Source of the DNA: JBFMCC01 sp037445635
Lineage (GTDB): Bacteria > Chloroflexota > Anaerolineae > Anaerolineales > Villigracilaceae
Direction of reading: 5' to 3'
Assembly: GCA_037445635.1 (NCBI GenBank)
Contig: JBBIKC010000014.1
Span: 1 to 64,000 of the forward strand
Length of the DNA: 64,000 bases
Every line of letters begins with the position of its first letter. Position 1 is the stretch's first letter. Positions 8,302 through 17,002 of this stretch are shown here, piece by piece. The translations under genes were made by a program, and so were the position numbers. The notes beneath the pieces were generated by a model. It was given only the letters and a program-made list of their open reading frames with translations. It was not told the DNA's origin and ran no database searches.

Positions 8302-10325
8302 TATTCCTCCGCAACCAATTTACCCATTGATGAAACATCGTAGCCGGGCAGGCTCGCCACTGCTTCGCGGAACGCCTGCCCATTAATTACGGCAAGGAGC
8401 GGAGCCAGTAATTCACTGCCGGCGTACTCCTGCGGGATGACCAGGTCATAACGCTCATGAAAGAGCGGAACAAAATCGAGACCGAGCGCCTGCGCGGCGG
8501 CGGGAATTCCCAGGCCGCAATCCGCGCGTCCCGAAGCGACTGCGGCCGCGACACCCAAATGGGTGAATTCTTCCTGATTGTAGCCGACGATCTGCCCGCC
8601 TGCCATCCCCATTAAGTTCAAATGGTAATCCAGCAGCACACGTGTCCCCGCGCCGCGCTGGCGGTTCACATAGCGGACCCCGGGCCGGGCCAGGTCATCC
8701 AGGCGTTTGATTCCCTTCGGGTTTCCTTTCGCAACCATAAGCCCCTGTTCGCGCTTGACCAACTCGATGAGGCGGAACGGCACGCCGGGCATGTAACGCC
8801 GGATGGATGAGAGATTGTATTCGCCCGATTCGGGGTCGAGCAGGTGCGATCCGGCCACATGCGCTTCTCCGCGTTGCAAAGCGACCAACCCTCCCTGTGA
8901 GCCGACGTTGGCAGAGACAAATCTTCGGTCGTGCTCAGCAAGGAATTGCGCCAGCAAGTCGAGAATTACATCGTGCGAACCGATGCAGAAAATTGTTTTC
9001 TCAAGTTCGGCGCGCGACCGGTATAAACGTACCTGCACCTGCTGGCCGGCCTCCGCGCCCTGCTCGCCGCGCGGCAATACGACCAGTCCATCTGCGCGCA
9101 CAAGCGACGTGATAACCCCCGCGCCGCGCGAAAGCGGCGCGGCCAGTAACCTGCCCCCGACGCGGCCGACGACGACGCGCACGTAATCATCGTCGCCGGG
9201 CGGCGAGACGATCTTGCGAGTCAATGTGGCGGTTTCCGTTGGCATTTCGCGTGGCTGACGACCCAGCCACTTCGCCATCAGCGGTTCGACGAAGATGTCA
9301 ACCGTCAGCGCCGCGGAGACGGGATAGCCGGGCACGCCAATGACGGGCACCTTGTCATTGCGAGCGACCAAGGGGAGCGAATCAATCTCCTTTTTACGCG
9401 GAGATTGCTTCGTCGGGACTTTGTCCCTTCTCGCAATGACGCCGAGGATGACCGGGTGGCCGGGTCGCACGGCCACGCCGTGAACCAGAAGCGCGCCGAG
9501 TTTCTCGACGACTTTTGCGGAGAAATCTTCTGCACCTGCCGAGGAGCCAGCGTTGAGCAGAATCAAATCATGATTCTGCGCGGCCTCCTCAACTCTGGCA
9601 CAGATGGCATCGAAGTCATCTTTTGTGATGGGGAAGCGCGTCGTTTCGCCGCCGATTGCTCTGACTTGTGCGGCCATGACCAGCGAGTTGTATTCGAGGA
9701 TGTCGCCCGGCTTCGGTTTTGAACCGATTGGCACAAGTTCCGAGCCTGTCGGCAGGATGGCAACGCGCGGCTTCCGCGCCGCTTTGACATCCGCGTGCCC
9801 GGCCGCGGCGATCGCGCCCAGGTCAACGGGACGCAACACATGGCCCGCCGGCAGGACCAGTTGAGTCGCAATGATGTCCTCCCCCAGCGGGCGGATGTGA
9901 CTCCACGGCGCAACCGCGGCGCGGATGCGAATGGCCGCGGGGTTGCGGATGGCCTGCGTGAGATTCCCAGACTCATCCAGCGCCTCGACATTCTCGATGG
10001 GGATGACGGAGTCAAAGTCAATGGGTAGAGGATCGCCCGTGTCGAGGTACCGGGTTTGAGATCCGATTTGAAGCGTGATCGGGTCGGACGGCCCCGCGCC
10101 GGAGGTATCCGCGGCGCGGACGGCAAAGCCGTCCATCGCAGAAGCGTGATAATGCGGCGAGGAAATCTTCGCCCATACCGGTTCGGCCAGGATGCGTCCC
10201 AGCGCGTTCTCGTCGAGCGGAATCGATTCGATGCCCAAGACACGCCAGAGCCCCGCTTCTTCAAGCGCCTGCCGAAATCGAGCCTGCGCTTCGGGGAGAG
10301 GAATATCATGCAGGTAAACAGTCAT
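8301..10325 (-). CDS. moeA: Molybdopterin molybdotransferase with C-terminal binding-protein domain
   Basis: A 674-residue two-part protein. Residues 1 to about 430 are MoeA/gephyrin-like (LDTGDPLPIDFDSVIPIE, VRPGHPVILGV, GVPGYPVSAAL), the enzyme that inserts molybdate (or tungstate) into adenylated molybdopterin. Residues from about 445 to 674 are a periplasmic-binding-protein-like domain (PBP_like; visible as GSHDVILDLLAQFL, GSQGGLVAL, RQRGAGTR, ASGRADCGLGI), known as a MoeA fusion and perhaps an oxyanion sensor. An 87-base palindromic repeat lies in frame inside the MoeA part, just before the GVPGYP motif. The gene follows a second moeA after a 43-base gap. Confidence 0.92.
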   Translation of the reverse strand: MTVYLHDIPLPEAQARFRQALEEAGLWRVLGIESIPLDENALGRILAEPVWAKISSPHYHASAMDGFAVRAADTSGAGPSDPITLQIGSQTRYLDTGDPLPIDFDSVIPIENVEALDESGNLTQAIRNPAAIRIRAAVAPWSHIRPLGEDIIATQLVLPAGHVLRPVDLGAIAAAGHADVKAARKPRVAILPTGSELVPIGSKPKPGDILEYNSLVMAAQVRAIGGETTRFPITKDDFDAICARVEEAAQNHDLILLNAGSSAGAEDFSAKVVEKLGALLVHGVAVRPGHPVILGVIARRDKVPTKQSPRKKEIDSLPLVARNDKVPVIGVPGYPVSAALTVDIFVEPLMAKWLGRQPREMPTETATLTRKIVSPPGDDDYVRVVVGRVGGRLLAAPLSRGAGVITSLVRADGLVVLPRGEQGAEAGQQVQVRLYRSRAELEKTIFCIGSHDVILDLLAQFLAEHDRRFVSANVGSQGGLVALQRGEAHVAGSHLLDPESGEYNLSSIRRYMPGVPFRLIELVKREQGLMVAKGNPKGIKRLDDLARPGVRYVNRQRGAGTRVLLDYHLNLMGMAGGQIVGYNQEEFTHLGVAAAVASGRADCGLGIPAAAQALGLDFVPLFHERYDLVIPQEYAGSELLAPLLAVINGQAFREAVASLPGYDVSSMGKLVAEE
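9354..9440. repeat. 87-bp palindromic repeat in frame in moeA-PBP
   Basis: The ends are inverted copies (GTCATTGCGAG and CTCGCAATGAC), and inner arms AATCTCC/GGAGATT also pair, so the unit folds into a long imperfect hairpin. It is exactly 29 codons and adds 29 residues to MoeA in a spot where homologues run straight from VILGV to the GVPGYP motif. This looks like a small dispersed repeat that inserted without breaking the frame. Confidence 0.8.
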
Positions 10326-10332
10326 CGCCTGA

Positions 10333-10338
10333 ATTATA
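10333..10338 (-). promoter_or_regulatory. -10 box directly before moeA-PBP
   Basis: A perfect TATAAT on the minus strand ends seven bases before the ATG at 10325, so transcription would begin at or next to the start codon (leaderless). The -35 region is weak. Confidence 0.4.
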
Positions 10339-10368
10339 AGGTCTGACGCGAAAGTTGGAATTTGGACA

Positions 10369-11655
10369 TTAGATCAGCGCCACTTCTACGATTTCCCCCG
10401 CGCTCAAACCCGTTGCATCCGGGGGAATGCGCAGGAGGCCGTCCGCGGCGGCGAGGGTGAAGATGAGGTTGGATTTGCCAAAGATGGGTTCGACCTCACC
10501 CACCCCCCCTTGCCCCCCCTCCCTCTCCTGCGGGGAGAGGGAGGGGGGGATAACCTTCACAGGCCACCAATCCTCGCGGCCGGCCTGGGAGGGGAGATTC
10601 ACAGTCAGGCGAGCCATCACGGTCGGGCGCGGACGAGGCAGTGCGCCCAGCAGTTTCTCGATCACAGGCACGACGAACAAATAGCCATTCACCAACGCGC
10701 TGACGGGATTGCCCGGCAGGCCGACCACCGCCTTACCATCGCACACGCCGAGGATGGTCGGTTTGCCGGGGCGCGTATTGATTCCATGCACCAGCACGCC
10801 CGGCGCGCCCAGCGCGCGGATGACCTCGGCGGTCATGTCACGCGTGCTGGCCGACGACCCCGCGGTGATGATGACCGCCTCACATTCGGACAAGGCCCGC
10901 GCGGCCGCGTCTTTCAGGACCTCGAACTGGTCCGCGAAAATCCCGTAGCGGATCGCCTCCCCGCCCGATTTTTCAACCAGCGCGGATAGTGTGTACGAAT
11001 TGACATCGCGCACCTGGCCGGGCCGCGGCAAGCGACTCGGTTCGACGACTTCGTCGCCCGTCGAAATCAATCCGATTTTGACCTTTCGGGCTACGCGCAG
11101 AGAGGTGATACCCAATGCCATCAGCCCGCCGATCTCGGCCGGACGCATCACGCGCCCCCGCGGCAGGACCACCGCGCCCGCGGCCACGTCCTCACCCACG
11201 CGGATCACGCCCTCCCCTTCCGCGGCCGCGCGGGCGATTTCGATTTCGTTTGGGCGACCCGCTGGGTCGCCTCTACCAATCGTTTGTGTGTATTCCAACA
11301 TGACCACTGCATCCGCGCCGGGAGGCAGCATGCCGCCGGTGTGAATCAACGCGCATTGCCCCTCTCCCAATTCAAACGCGGGCGCGCCGCCCATCGGCAC
11401 TTCGCCGATCAACGCCAGATATGCGGGCAGGGACTCGCTCGCGCCGAAGGTATCGCGGGCGCGGACGGCGTATCCGTCCACGGTGGAACGCGGGAATTCG
11501 GGCAACGGGTGCGGCGCGAGGATATCCTCCGCGGCGACGCGGCCGAGAGAGGAGATCACGTCAATCGTCTCGGAATCAGGCAGGGGTCCCGCGAGATGCG
11601 AGAGCAGGAGAGCGCGGGCTTCGTCGGGCGGAAGCAGAGTCAGAAATTCAGGCAT
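10369..11655 (-). CDS. moeA: Molybdopterin molybdotransferase, second copy
   Basis: A 428-residue MoeA without the binding-protein domain. Motifs are FPRSTVDGYAVRA, IHTGGMLPPGADAVVMLE, STGDEVV, NTRPGKPTILG and GLPGNPVSALV. Two moeA genes in tandem are common where one paralogue serves molybdenum and the other tungsten; this window also encodes both a molybdenum hydroxylase and an aldehyde:ferredoxin oxidoreductase, so such a split is plausible but unproven. A GC-rich 15-bp hairpin repeat is inserted in frame near the C terminus (codons for a Pro/Gly/Glu-rich stretch). The stop-to-start gap with the UbiA gene is one base. Confidence 0.93.
   Translation of the reverse strand: MPEFLTLLPPDEARALLLSHLAGPLPDSETIDVISSLGRVAAEDILAPHPLPEFPRSTVDGYAVRARDTFGASESLPAYLALIGEVPMGGAPAFELGEGQCALIHTGGMLPPGADAVVMLEYTQTIGRGDPAGRPNEIEIARAAAEGEGVIRVGEDVAAGAVVLPRGRVMRPAEIGGLMALGITSLRVARKVKIGLISTGDEVVEPSRLPRPGQVRDVNSYTLSALVEKSGGEAIRYGIFADQFEVLKDAAARALSECEAVIITAGSSASTRDMTAEVIRALGAPGVLVHGINTRPGKPTILGVCDGKAVVGLPGNPVSALVNGYLFVVPVIEKLLGALPRPRPTVMARLTVNLPSQAGREDWWPVKVIPPSLSPQEREGGQGGVGEVEPIFGKSNLIFTLAAADGLLRIPPDATGLSAGEIVEVALI
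10514..10548. repeat. GC-rich hairpin element in frame in moeA
   Basis: A perfect 15-bp stem (arms 10514-10528 and 10534-10548, C-rich and G-rich) with loop TGCGG, flanked by CTCACCCACC. It codes in frame for a Ser/Pro/Glu/Gly-rich segment absent from typical MoeA, between WWPVKV and GEVEPIFG. Confidence 0.7.
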
Positions 11656-11656
11656 G

Positions 11657-12529
11657 TCAACGCAGGAAGAAGGAAAGAGTCAACAGGTATGTGGTCAGCA
11701 CGAAGAGCGCGGTCGCGTTGGTCGTGAGGAATCTCCAGACAGGCGGCGCGCCGAGCGAAACATTGCGAAGCCAGAGGATTTGAAGAATGGCAAAAGGCAG
11801 GCTGAGGAAGGCGGGCCAGACCAATCCCCATGAAAATCCAAGGACGGGCAGCAGGGCCAACAGCAGGTAAGCCGCGATCAAGAGACCATGATGGAATGGA
11901 ACGGCACGTTCCCAGCCGATACGCATGAGCAACGTCTGGCGCAAATACTTCAAGTCATTGGCGTAGGTCGGAAAATCGAGAGTCAGCAAATATGCCAATG
12001 CAAGCAAGGTAAGCGCGAAGGCGATCGGGCCGAGGACGCGGTGATACTCGCCCGTTTGTAAAAGGAAAGCCGTCGCGGGCGAAAGCGAGCCGAGCATGAC
12101 GGCCAGAGTCAGTTCGCCAAAGCCGCTGGTGACCAGCCGCAGAGGCGGGATGCCATATGCAAGCGCAAGCAGAATGTTGAGGCCGAGAATCAGCCAGAGC
12201 GCGGAAGAGACGCGTCCGCTTTGGACGAGCGCGACGAGGAGGACGGCCGCGGCGGCGAGAAGCGCAATGGACAACCACAGCGCGGCGTTGCGCAGACGCT
12301 GACGCTCCACAGGCGTTTCATCCGCGACAAGCGGTTCGTTGCCCGGACGAAAGACCTCAGCCAGTAAATAGGCGCTGGCGTGGACGAAGAGCGTTCCGCC
12401 AAGCCCCAGCCAGAACGCGGACATGTCCACGGGCTGGCCGAGGTAATCGGCAATGGACGCGCCGAGCAGATAGGTCAACGCGGCGTGGACGAGATAGAGC
12501 GGGCGGGAGAGGCGAAATAAGTTAGTCAT
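11657..12529 (-). CDS. UbiA-like membrane prenyltransferase homologue
   Basis: A 290-residue protein with about eight or nine helices and the UbiA/MenA outline (starts LFRLSRPLYLVHAALTYLLG; YGIPPLRL between helices; second acidic motif DFPTYANDLKYL). The first Asp-rich motif that binds Mg-diphosphate (NDxxD) is not seen; the corresponding place reads AYLLAEVFRPGNEP. It may therefore act on a different substrate or be inactive as a prenyltransferase. It lies between moeA and the aminotransferase on the same strand. Confidence 0.7.
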   Translation of the reverse strand: MTNLFRLSRPLYLVHAALTYLLGASIADYLGQPVDMSAFWLGLGGTLFVHASAYLLAEVFRPGNEPLVADETPVERQRLRNAALWLSIALLAAAAVLLVALVQSGRVSSALWLILGLNILLALAYGIPPLRLVTSGFGELTLAVMLGSLSPATAFLLQTGEYHRVLGPIAFALTLLALAYLLTLDFPTYANDLKYLRQTLLMRIGWERAVPFHHGLLIAAYLLLALLPVLGFSWGLVWPAFLSLPFAILQILWLRNVSLGAPPVWRFLTTNATALFVLTTYLLTLSFFLR

Positions 12530-12531
12530 CG

Positions 12532-12594
12532 GTGAGCAGTGAGCAGTAATCAGTGAGCAGTGAGCAGTAATCAGTGAGCAGTGAGCAGTGATCA
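12532..12594. repeat. Heptamer array, nine units
   Basis: Three copies of a 21-base unit made of heptamers GTGAGCA, GTGAGCA, GTAATCA (last one GTGATCA). The stop codon of the aminotransferase (12592-12594, minus) lies in the final heptamer. The heptamers recur at 34196-34223. Confidence 0.95.
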
Positions 12595-13701
12595 GTTATT
12601 GGAGAGGAATTCTTCCAGCCGTGCTACAGCTTCGGGCAGGTTCTTTCGTCCGAGGCCGAGGCGGAAGTGGTTGGCCGAGTCGTCGTACATCGAGCCAGGC
12701 AGAAGCAGAACACCTGCTTTCTTCACCAGGCGATCGCAGAAATCTTCTACGTCGCCTTTGAGCAATCGAGGAAAGCCCATCGAGCCTGCGCGTGGACGAA
12801 CCCAAGAAAAGAGTGACGAGCGACGCGCGAAGAGTTCGTCAACAACGGCGAGATTATTCTTGATGATTCCGAGATTGCGGTCAATCAGTCTCTGGCGATG
12901 ACGAAGCGCCAATTCGGCAAGGAATTCGCTCGGCGCACTATTGCAGATGGTGGTGTAGTCCTTCAGCGCGGCCATGCGCTCGTATACCTTCTTGTTCTTT
13001 GTAGCAACCCAACCGATGCGCAGACCTGCGAGGCCGTAGGTCTTGGAGGTCACGCCGAGCGAGACGGTATGCTCGCCTAAATCACACGCGGCGGGGAGGC
13101 GCACCGCGGGGTCATATTCCGATTCGCGATAGACCTCGTCGGAGAATAAAAGCAGATTCTTTTCCCGCGCGAAGCGATTGATTTCGTCAAAATCCGCGCG
13201 CGGCATCAAGAAGCCCGTTGGGTTGTGAGGCGTATTGACCACAATCGCTTTGGTATTCGTCCGCATCAGGTGACGCAGTTCGTCCAGATCGAGCGCCCAG
13301 TCCTTCTCCTCGCGCGCCCGCCACGGACTGACGTCACAGCCGATGGAACGGGCCACGTCGGTCAGCGACTGGTAGCACGGCCAGTGGACGATGATGTGGT
13401 CGCCTTTTTCGAGCATGGCGTGCATGAAGAGGAAGATGGCCTCCTCCGCGCCCGCGTGGACGAGGACGTGTTCGGGCTGGATGGTCTCGTACACGCCGCA
13501 AATGGCCTGCCGCAGAGTCGGGCTTCCCTGCGACTCGGTGTAGCCCAGCCAGGTCTGCTGGAATCGCTCTGCCGCGCCGCCTTCGAAGGCGAGCAGTTCG
13601 GCGATGGTCATGGCTTCGCAGTCCGAACTGCAGAGCAGGTATTCGGTGTTGAATTCGTATTTGGCGAAGTAACGCTCGAGTTTGAAGGGAGGGATATTCA
13701 T
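12592..13701 (-). CDS. PLP-dependent class I/II aminotransferase
   Basis: A 369-residue fold-type I aminotransferase. NTPHNPTGF binds the cofactor pocket, FSDEVYRE carries the Asp/Tyr pair, and SKTYGLAGLRIGW contains the PLP lysine (about residue 235). The amino donor and acceptor cannot be told; the sequence resembles the broad group that includes capreomycidine-synthase-like enzymes. The C-terminal codons and the stop are part of a heptamer repeat array. Confidence 0.88.
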   Translation of the reverse strand: MNIPPFKLERYFAKYEFNTEYLLCSSDCEAMTIAELLAFEGGAAERFQQTWLGYTESQGSPTLRQAICGVYETIQPEHVLVHAGAEEAIFLFMHAMLEKGDHIIVHWPCYQSLTDVARSIGCDVSPWRAREEKDWALDLDELRHLMRTNTKAIVVNTPHNPTGFLMPRADFDEINRFAREKNLLLFSDEVYRESEYDPAVRLPAACDLGEHTVSLGVTSKTYGLAGLRIGWVATKNKKVYERMAALKDYTTICNSAPSEFLAELALRHRQRLIDRNLGIIKNNLAVVDELFARRSSLFSWVRPRAGSMGFPRLLKGDVEDFCDRLVKKAGVLLLPGSMYDDSANHFRLGLGRKNLPEAVARLEEFLSNN

Positions 13702-13709
13702 GACGACCA

Positions 13710-13737
13710 GTGATCAATTTTCAACAATCAATTTCTG
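13710..13737. repeat. Degenerate heptamer array at a gene end
   Basis: Four 7-base steps (GTGATCA, ATTTTCA, ACAATCA, ATTTCTG) with a conserved TCA core. The stop codon of the membrane-protein gene (13714-13716) is in the first unit. Confidence 0.6.
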
Positions 13738-14577
13738 ATGCGTGGCAGGTAGAGAGGCGGAGTTCGCCTTGATATATAAATAAACAAGGGTGATCAGTAT
13801 TAGAAAGAAAGAATATTGGATTGTCCCAACAACAACATCGTATGCCAAAACCACAGGGGTCCGGGTAATAGCAGTAAACATTTCTACGAAGGAAGTATAT
13901 GACGAAATCGGGAGGGGGATGATACCGACTCCAGTAGCCATGGAACCCAGATAGAGTCGCACAGAGGAGCAGATGATGGAAATCAAAGCGTTAACAACGT
14001 ATATGGTTATAAAAAAACCAAAGTTACCACTTAACATACGAAGACCTTGTAAAGAGTTTGTAAATGCCCCCTTCCCGCCATCAAGTAGGATTCTTTGCCC
14101 CAATGAAATAGAGCCGAGACTGAGAAAACCAATAATCAAAATCCACAAAGGTAAAATCACCATGAGAAACGAAGCATCGCCCATGGACACAAAAAACAAA
14201 ACCAAACAGGCGAAAGGTAGAGCATAGACAAAAGAGAGAAGGAGGCCAGCCAGTATCTGACCCAAAAACCTCCAGAAATATTTCTTGGTTTCTTGGAATA
14301 TTCCTTTAGGTTGGCCTCCCTTTTCAATCTGGAAAATCATCAAATTAATCGCCAACGGAATACCCAACAATAGTATAGTGCCAACAACCAAGTCAACTGT
14401 ATTCAGAAACATGACCAGACCAAGTGACTGAGATTTCCTTGCCACAGATAAAAAATAATAAAACGCAAAGTTATATAGATTATGACCTAAAGGCAGGAGC
14501 CAAAACAACGGATAATGAAAAATCATCCGAAAGGTACGGGAATAGATTTGGCCAATCGCAATTAACATGAGCACCAT
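13714..14577 (-). CDS. Multi-pass membrane protein of unknown function
   Basis: A 287-residue protein with about six hydrophobic segments; no family recognised. The helices sit near residues 15-40, 55-80, 105-130, 135-160, 185-215 and 255-280, with few charged residues. Its DNA is clearly more AT-rich than its neighbours, a sign of transfer. Start is uncertain between two ATG codons nine bases apart. The DinB-like gene ends three bases upstream. Confidence 0.65.
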   Translation of the reverse strand: MVLMLIAIGQIYSRTFRMIFHYPLFWLLPLGHNLYNFAFYYFLSVARKSQSLGLVMFLNTVDLVVGTILLLGIPLAINLMIFQIEKGGQPKGIFQETKKYFWRFLGQILAGLLLSFVYALPFACLVLFFVSMGDASFLMVILPLWILIIGFLSLGSISLGQRILLDGGKGAFTNSLQGLRMLSGNFGFFITIYVVNALISIICSSVRLYLGSMATGVGIIPLPISSYTSFVEMFTAITRTPVVLAYDVVVGTIQYSFFLILITLVYLYIKANSASLPATHQKLIVEN

Positions 14578-14580
14578 CCC

Positions 14581-15060
14581 CTACTTGTCATGCGACAAAG
14601 TCTTTTTCAAATCTCGATAATGAAGCTGATTATGAATGTACAACATCTTGACCATCTCGCGCAGGGTGGTCTGGCCGAGGAAGGGATGGCGGCCCCTCTT
14701 TTCGAGTTCGGGTTCCTGCAAGCCCGAGACCCACGCAACCGACTCTGCGCGCATGGATTTGTATTGTTCCAGCAGTTCCTGCGGCGTCAGTTCGCGGGTC
14801 TTTTCCTGCTGGCGCGCGTTGTAGCGGTCAATCGAAAAATCGTCCGTGACACCTTCGCCGCCCTGACGAATCTGCTCGAAGAGTCGCACCAGGCCGCGCT
14901 CGGAGGTGACGAAATGCGAGAGCACCATGCGGACGGTCCAGGTCGCGCCTTCGGTGTAGACTTCCGCCCGCCACTGGTCTTCGGTCAGCGCGGCGAAGAA
15001 GTCGGACATTTTTTGTCCTTCGGTTTTCAACTTCTCGGCAAGTTCCGTTGTTTCGGACAT
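14581..15060 (-). CDS. DinB-like metal-binding four-helix protein
   Basis: A 159-residue protein of the DinB/YfiT type. Metal-binding His residues appear in VLSHF and in YIHNQLHYRDL, the usual three-His site of the four-helix bundle. Members include thiol-dependent S-transferases and proteins of unknown function; no substrate can be inferred here. Length is typical. Confidence 0.8.
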   Translation of the reverse strand: MSETTELAEKLKTEGQKMSDFFAALTEDQWRAEVYTEGATWTVRMVLSHFVTSERGLVRLFEQIRQGGEGVTDDFSIDRYNARQQEKTRELTPQELLEQYKSMRAESVAWVSGLQEPELEKRGRHPFLGQTTLREMVKMLYIHNQLHYRDLKKTLSHDK

Positions 15061-15088
15061 AGAGTTTCCTTATTTCGATATAGAGCAC

Positions 15089-15110
15089 ACCCTTTGACTA
15101 CGCTCAGGGT
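15089..15110. repeat. Short imperfect palindrome upstream of DinB-like gene
   Basis: ACCCT...AGGGT around TTGACTACGCTC. It resembles dispersed short repeats in other genomes, but only one copy is seen in this window. Confidence 0.4.
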
Positions 15111-15141
15111 AAACTCTGAGCACGGAGAATTCTTGGCGGAA

Positions 15142-15867
15142 TCAGATCAATGAATAACCGCCATCTACAACAATGGTCTGGCCCGTGACGTACTCGTTTT
15201 TGAGCAGGTATTCCAGCGCGGCGGCGATTTCGGTCAATTCGGCGGGACGCTGCAACGGCAGGCGTGCAATCATTTTATCCCATTGTTCGGTCGAGACGAT
15301 ATCGGAATGCAGGACGAGACCCGGCGCGATGGCGTTGACGCGCACGCGCGGCGCGAAGGCGCGGGCGAGGACTTTGGTCAGCGATTCGAGCGCGGCCTTG
15401 CTGACCGTGTAGGCGGGATAGGCGTGCCAGGATTTTTGCGCGGCCACGTCGGTCACGTTGACGATCAGCCCGCCCTCGGTCATGCGTTTGGCAGCGGCCT
15501 GAGCGAGGAGAAAGGGCGCGCGCAGATTGAGGGCAAAGGCCGCGTCCCAGTCCGCGGCGGAGAGGGAACCCGCGTCCGCGCGGGACATGAGGGCGGCGGA
15601 ATTGACCAACAGGTTGAAGGTTGAGGATGAAATGAGCGAGTCAAGCGTCGCGGCGAGAGAATCGAGTTGCGCGAGGTCGATCAGGTCGGCGCGGGCGAGG
15701 ATCACGCGGCTTCCGAGGGATTCAGCCTCGGCCCTGGTTTGACGCGCCTCGTCTTCGGCGGAATGGTAATGGAGCAGGAGGTCGTATCCGTTGCGGGCGA
15801 GCGTCAGCGCGAAGGTCTTGCCGAGGCGATGCGCGCCGCCCGTGACGAGGGCAAGGGGGCGAGTCAT
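15142..15867 (-). CDS. SDR-family oxidoreductase
   Basis: A 241-residue Rossmann-fold reductase. The cofactor loop GGAHRLGK, NSAAL, the catalytic YPAYTVSK and VNAIAPG are all present. The GGAHRLG form resembles pteridine/FolM-like reductases, which use NADPH; the substrate is not certain. I begin at the ATG six bases after a TATAAT box; an upstream start would run through a palindromic repeat. Confidence 0.85.
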   Translation of the reverse strand: MTRPLALVTGGAHRLGKTFALTLARNGYDLLLHYHSAEDEARQTRAEAESLGSRVILARADLIDLAQLDSLAATLDSLISSSTFNLLVNSAALMSRADAGSLSAADWDAAFALNLRAPFLLAQAAAKRMTEGGLIVNVTDVAAQKSWHAYPAYTVSKAALESLTKVLARAFAPRVRVNAIAPGLVLHSDIVSTEQWDKMIARLPLQRPAELTEIAAALEYLLKNEYVTGQTIVVDGGYSLI

Positions 15868-15873
15868 GCCCCG

Positions 15874-15879
15874 ATTATA
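15874..15879 (-). promoter_or_regulatory. -10 box directly before the SDR gene
   Basis: TATAAT on the minus strand ends six bases before the ATG at 15867, which would give a leaderless mRNA. Confidence 0.45.
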
Positions 15880-15881
15880 AA

Positions 15882-15930
15882 GAGAAACCCGTTTTCCGTG
15901 AGAAAACGGGGTTCTGTGGAGAGGTTTCTC
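15882..15930. repeat. Palindromic repeat between SDR and PRODH genes
   Basis: GAGAAACCCGTTTTC faces GAAAACGGGGTTCT, with a further GGTTTCTC at the end that pairs with GAGAAACC at the start. The last bases form part of the PRODH stop codon (15929-15931). It resembles the element at 61104-61136 before plsX. Confidence 0.7.
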
Positions 15931-16891
15931 AGCCTCTGAAGAAGTTGGAAATAAAGAACCAGATATTCGCAGGCCGTTCGGCAAGTCTCCTCATGAAATA
16001 CGGATACCAGTGCGTTCCAAACGGGACGTAAACTCGGACGGGATAACCCTGTTTCGCCAGCGACTCCTGAAGGTCGCGGCGGATGCCATAGAGCATTTGG
16101 AATTCCATCGCGTCCCGAGGCAGGCCAATCTTGTTCGCGTATTGTTTGGCAAACTCGATGCGCTTCTCGTCGTGCGTGGCGATGGCGGGGATGGGCGGGA
16201 TGCGCCCGTCGCGGCTTTCCGTGGACCCGTCGGCCAGCGCCGCGTCGAGGAGAATCTTCGAGAGCAGGTCATAATTGGCATCGGTATCGGCTTTTTTCGG
16301 ATAGGCCTTGTCGGGCGGTTCCTTGTAGGCGCCTTTGACGAGGCGGAAGCGCGTCTTCTTTTCGAGCAGGGCGCGTGTGTCCGCCTCGGCGCGATAGAGG
16401 TATGCCTGCACAGCCATGCCAAAGGTCTTGTTGTCGAAGCCCTGTTCGAGCATGGCGTGGTAGATGGAAATCGTCGTGTCGGTATAGGGTGTGTCTTCGA
16501 TGTCAATGCGGATGAAATTGTGATGTTCCTTCGCGCGCTGGAGGATGCGCTGGAGGTTGGCGCGGCAGATGGATTCGTCCAGCCCCATGCCGATCTGTGT
16601 CAGTTTGATGGATACATTCGCGTGGACGCCGGCGCGGTCAATCTCATCGAGGATTCTCAAAATATCGTCCGTTGCCTGTGATGCTTCTTCGGTCGTCGAA
16701 GTGTGTTCCCCCAGATGATCGAGCGTGGCATTGATCCCCTTTGCATTCAACTCCCGCACTACACGGATAGCGTCTTCGATGGTCGTCCCGGCGATAAAGC
16801 GGGAGGCGGTGCGCCAGGCGAATTTCCAGCCCGTCACCAGCCGCTGTGCCCAGAGCGCCTTGGAGAGATAGATCAGGAAGGAACGGAGCAT
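15929..16891 (-). CDS. Proline dehydrogenase
   Basis: A 320-residue single-domain FAD enzyme of the PRODH barrel type. Motifs are NATLDHLGEH, VSIKLTQIG, RIDIEDT, RLVKGAYKEP, ATHDEKRI, EFQMLYGIR and YVPFGTHWYPYFMRRLAERP. It oxidises proline to pyrroline-5-carboxylate in the first step of proline catabolism; the second enzyme is not in the window. The stop codon abuts a palindromic repeat. Confidence 0.93.
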   Translation of the reverse strand: MLRSFLIYLSKALWAQRLVTGWKFAWRTASRFIAGTTIEDAIRVVRELNAKGINATLDHLGEHTSTTEEASQATDDILRILDEIDRAGVHANVSIKLTQIGMGLDESICRANLQRILQRAKEHHNFIRIDIEDTPYTDTTISIYHAMLEQGFDNKTFGMAVQAYLYRAEADTRALLEKKTRFRLVKGAYKEPPDKAYPKKADTDANYDLLSKILLDAALADGSTESRDGRIPPIPAIATHDEKRIEFAKQYANKIGLPRDAMEFQMLYGIRRDLQESLAKQGYPVRVYVPFGTHWYPYFMRRLAERPANIWFFISNFFRG

Positions 16892-16960
16892 GTGTCACCT
16901 TCGGGGAAAAGCGTAATGTGCCCTGCCCGTTGATTCTAGCACAAGTGCCCGGATTGAATA

Positions 16961-16969
16961 TGTTATACT
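16961..16969 (+). promoter_or_regulatory. Extended -10 promoter
   Basis: TGTTATACT (TGn followed by TATACT) lies 33 bases before the TTG start of the serine hydrolase; no clear -35 box, as usual for extended -10 promoters. Confidence 0.4.
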
Positions 16970-17002
16970 TTTTAGGTGACTTAAATCACTTCGCGAGGCT
17001 CC

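Noticed and set aside
12532..12594. Possible CRISPR array
   Set aside because: The units are 7 bases in direct contact without spacers, so this is a tandem microsatellite-like array.
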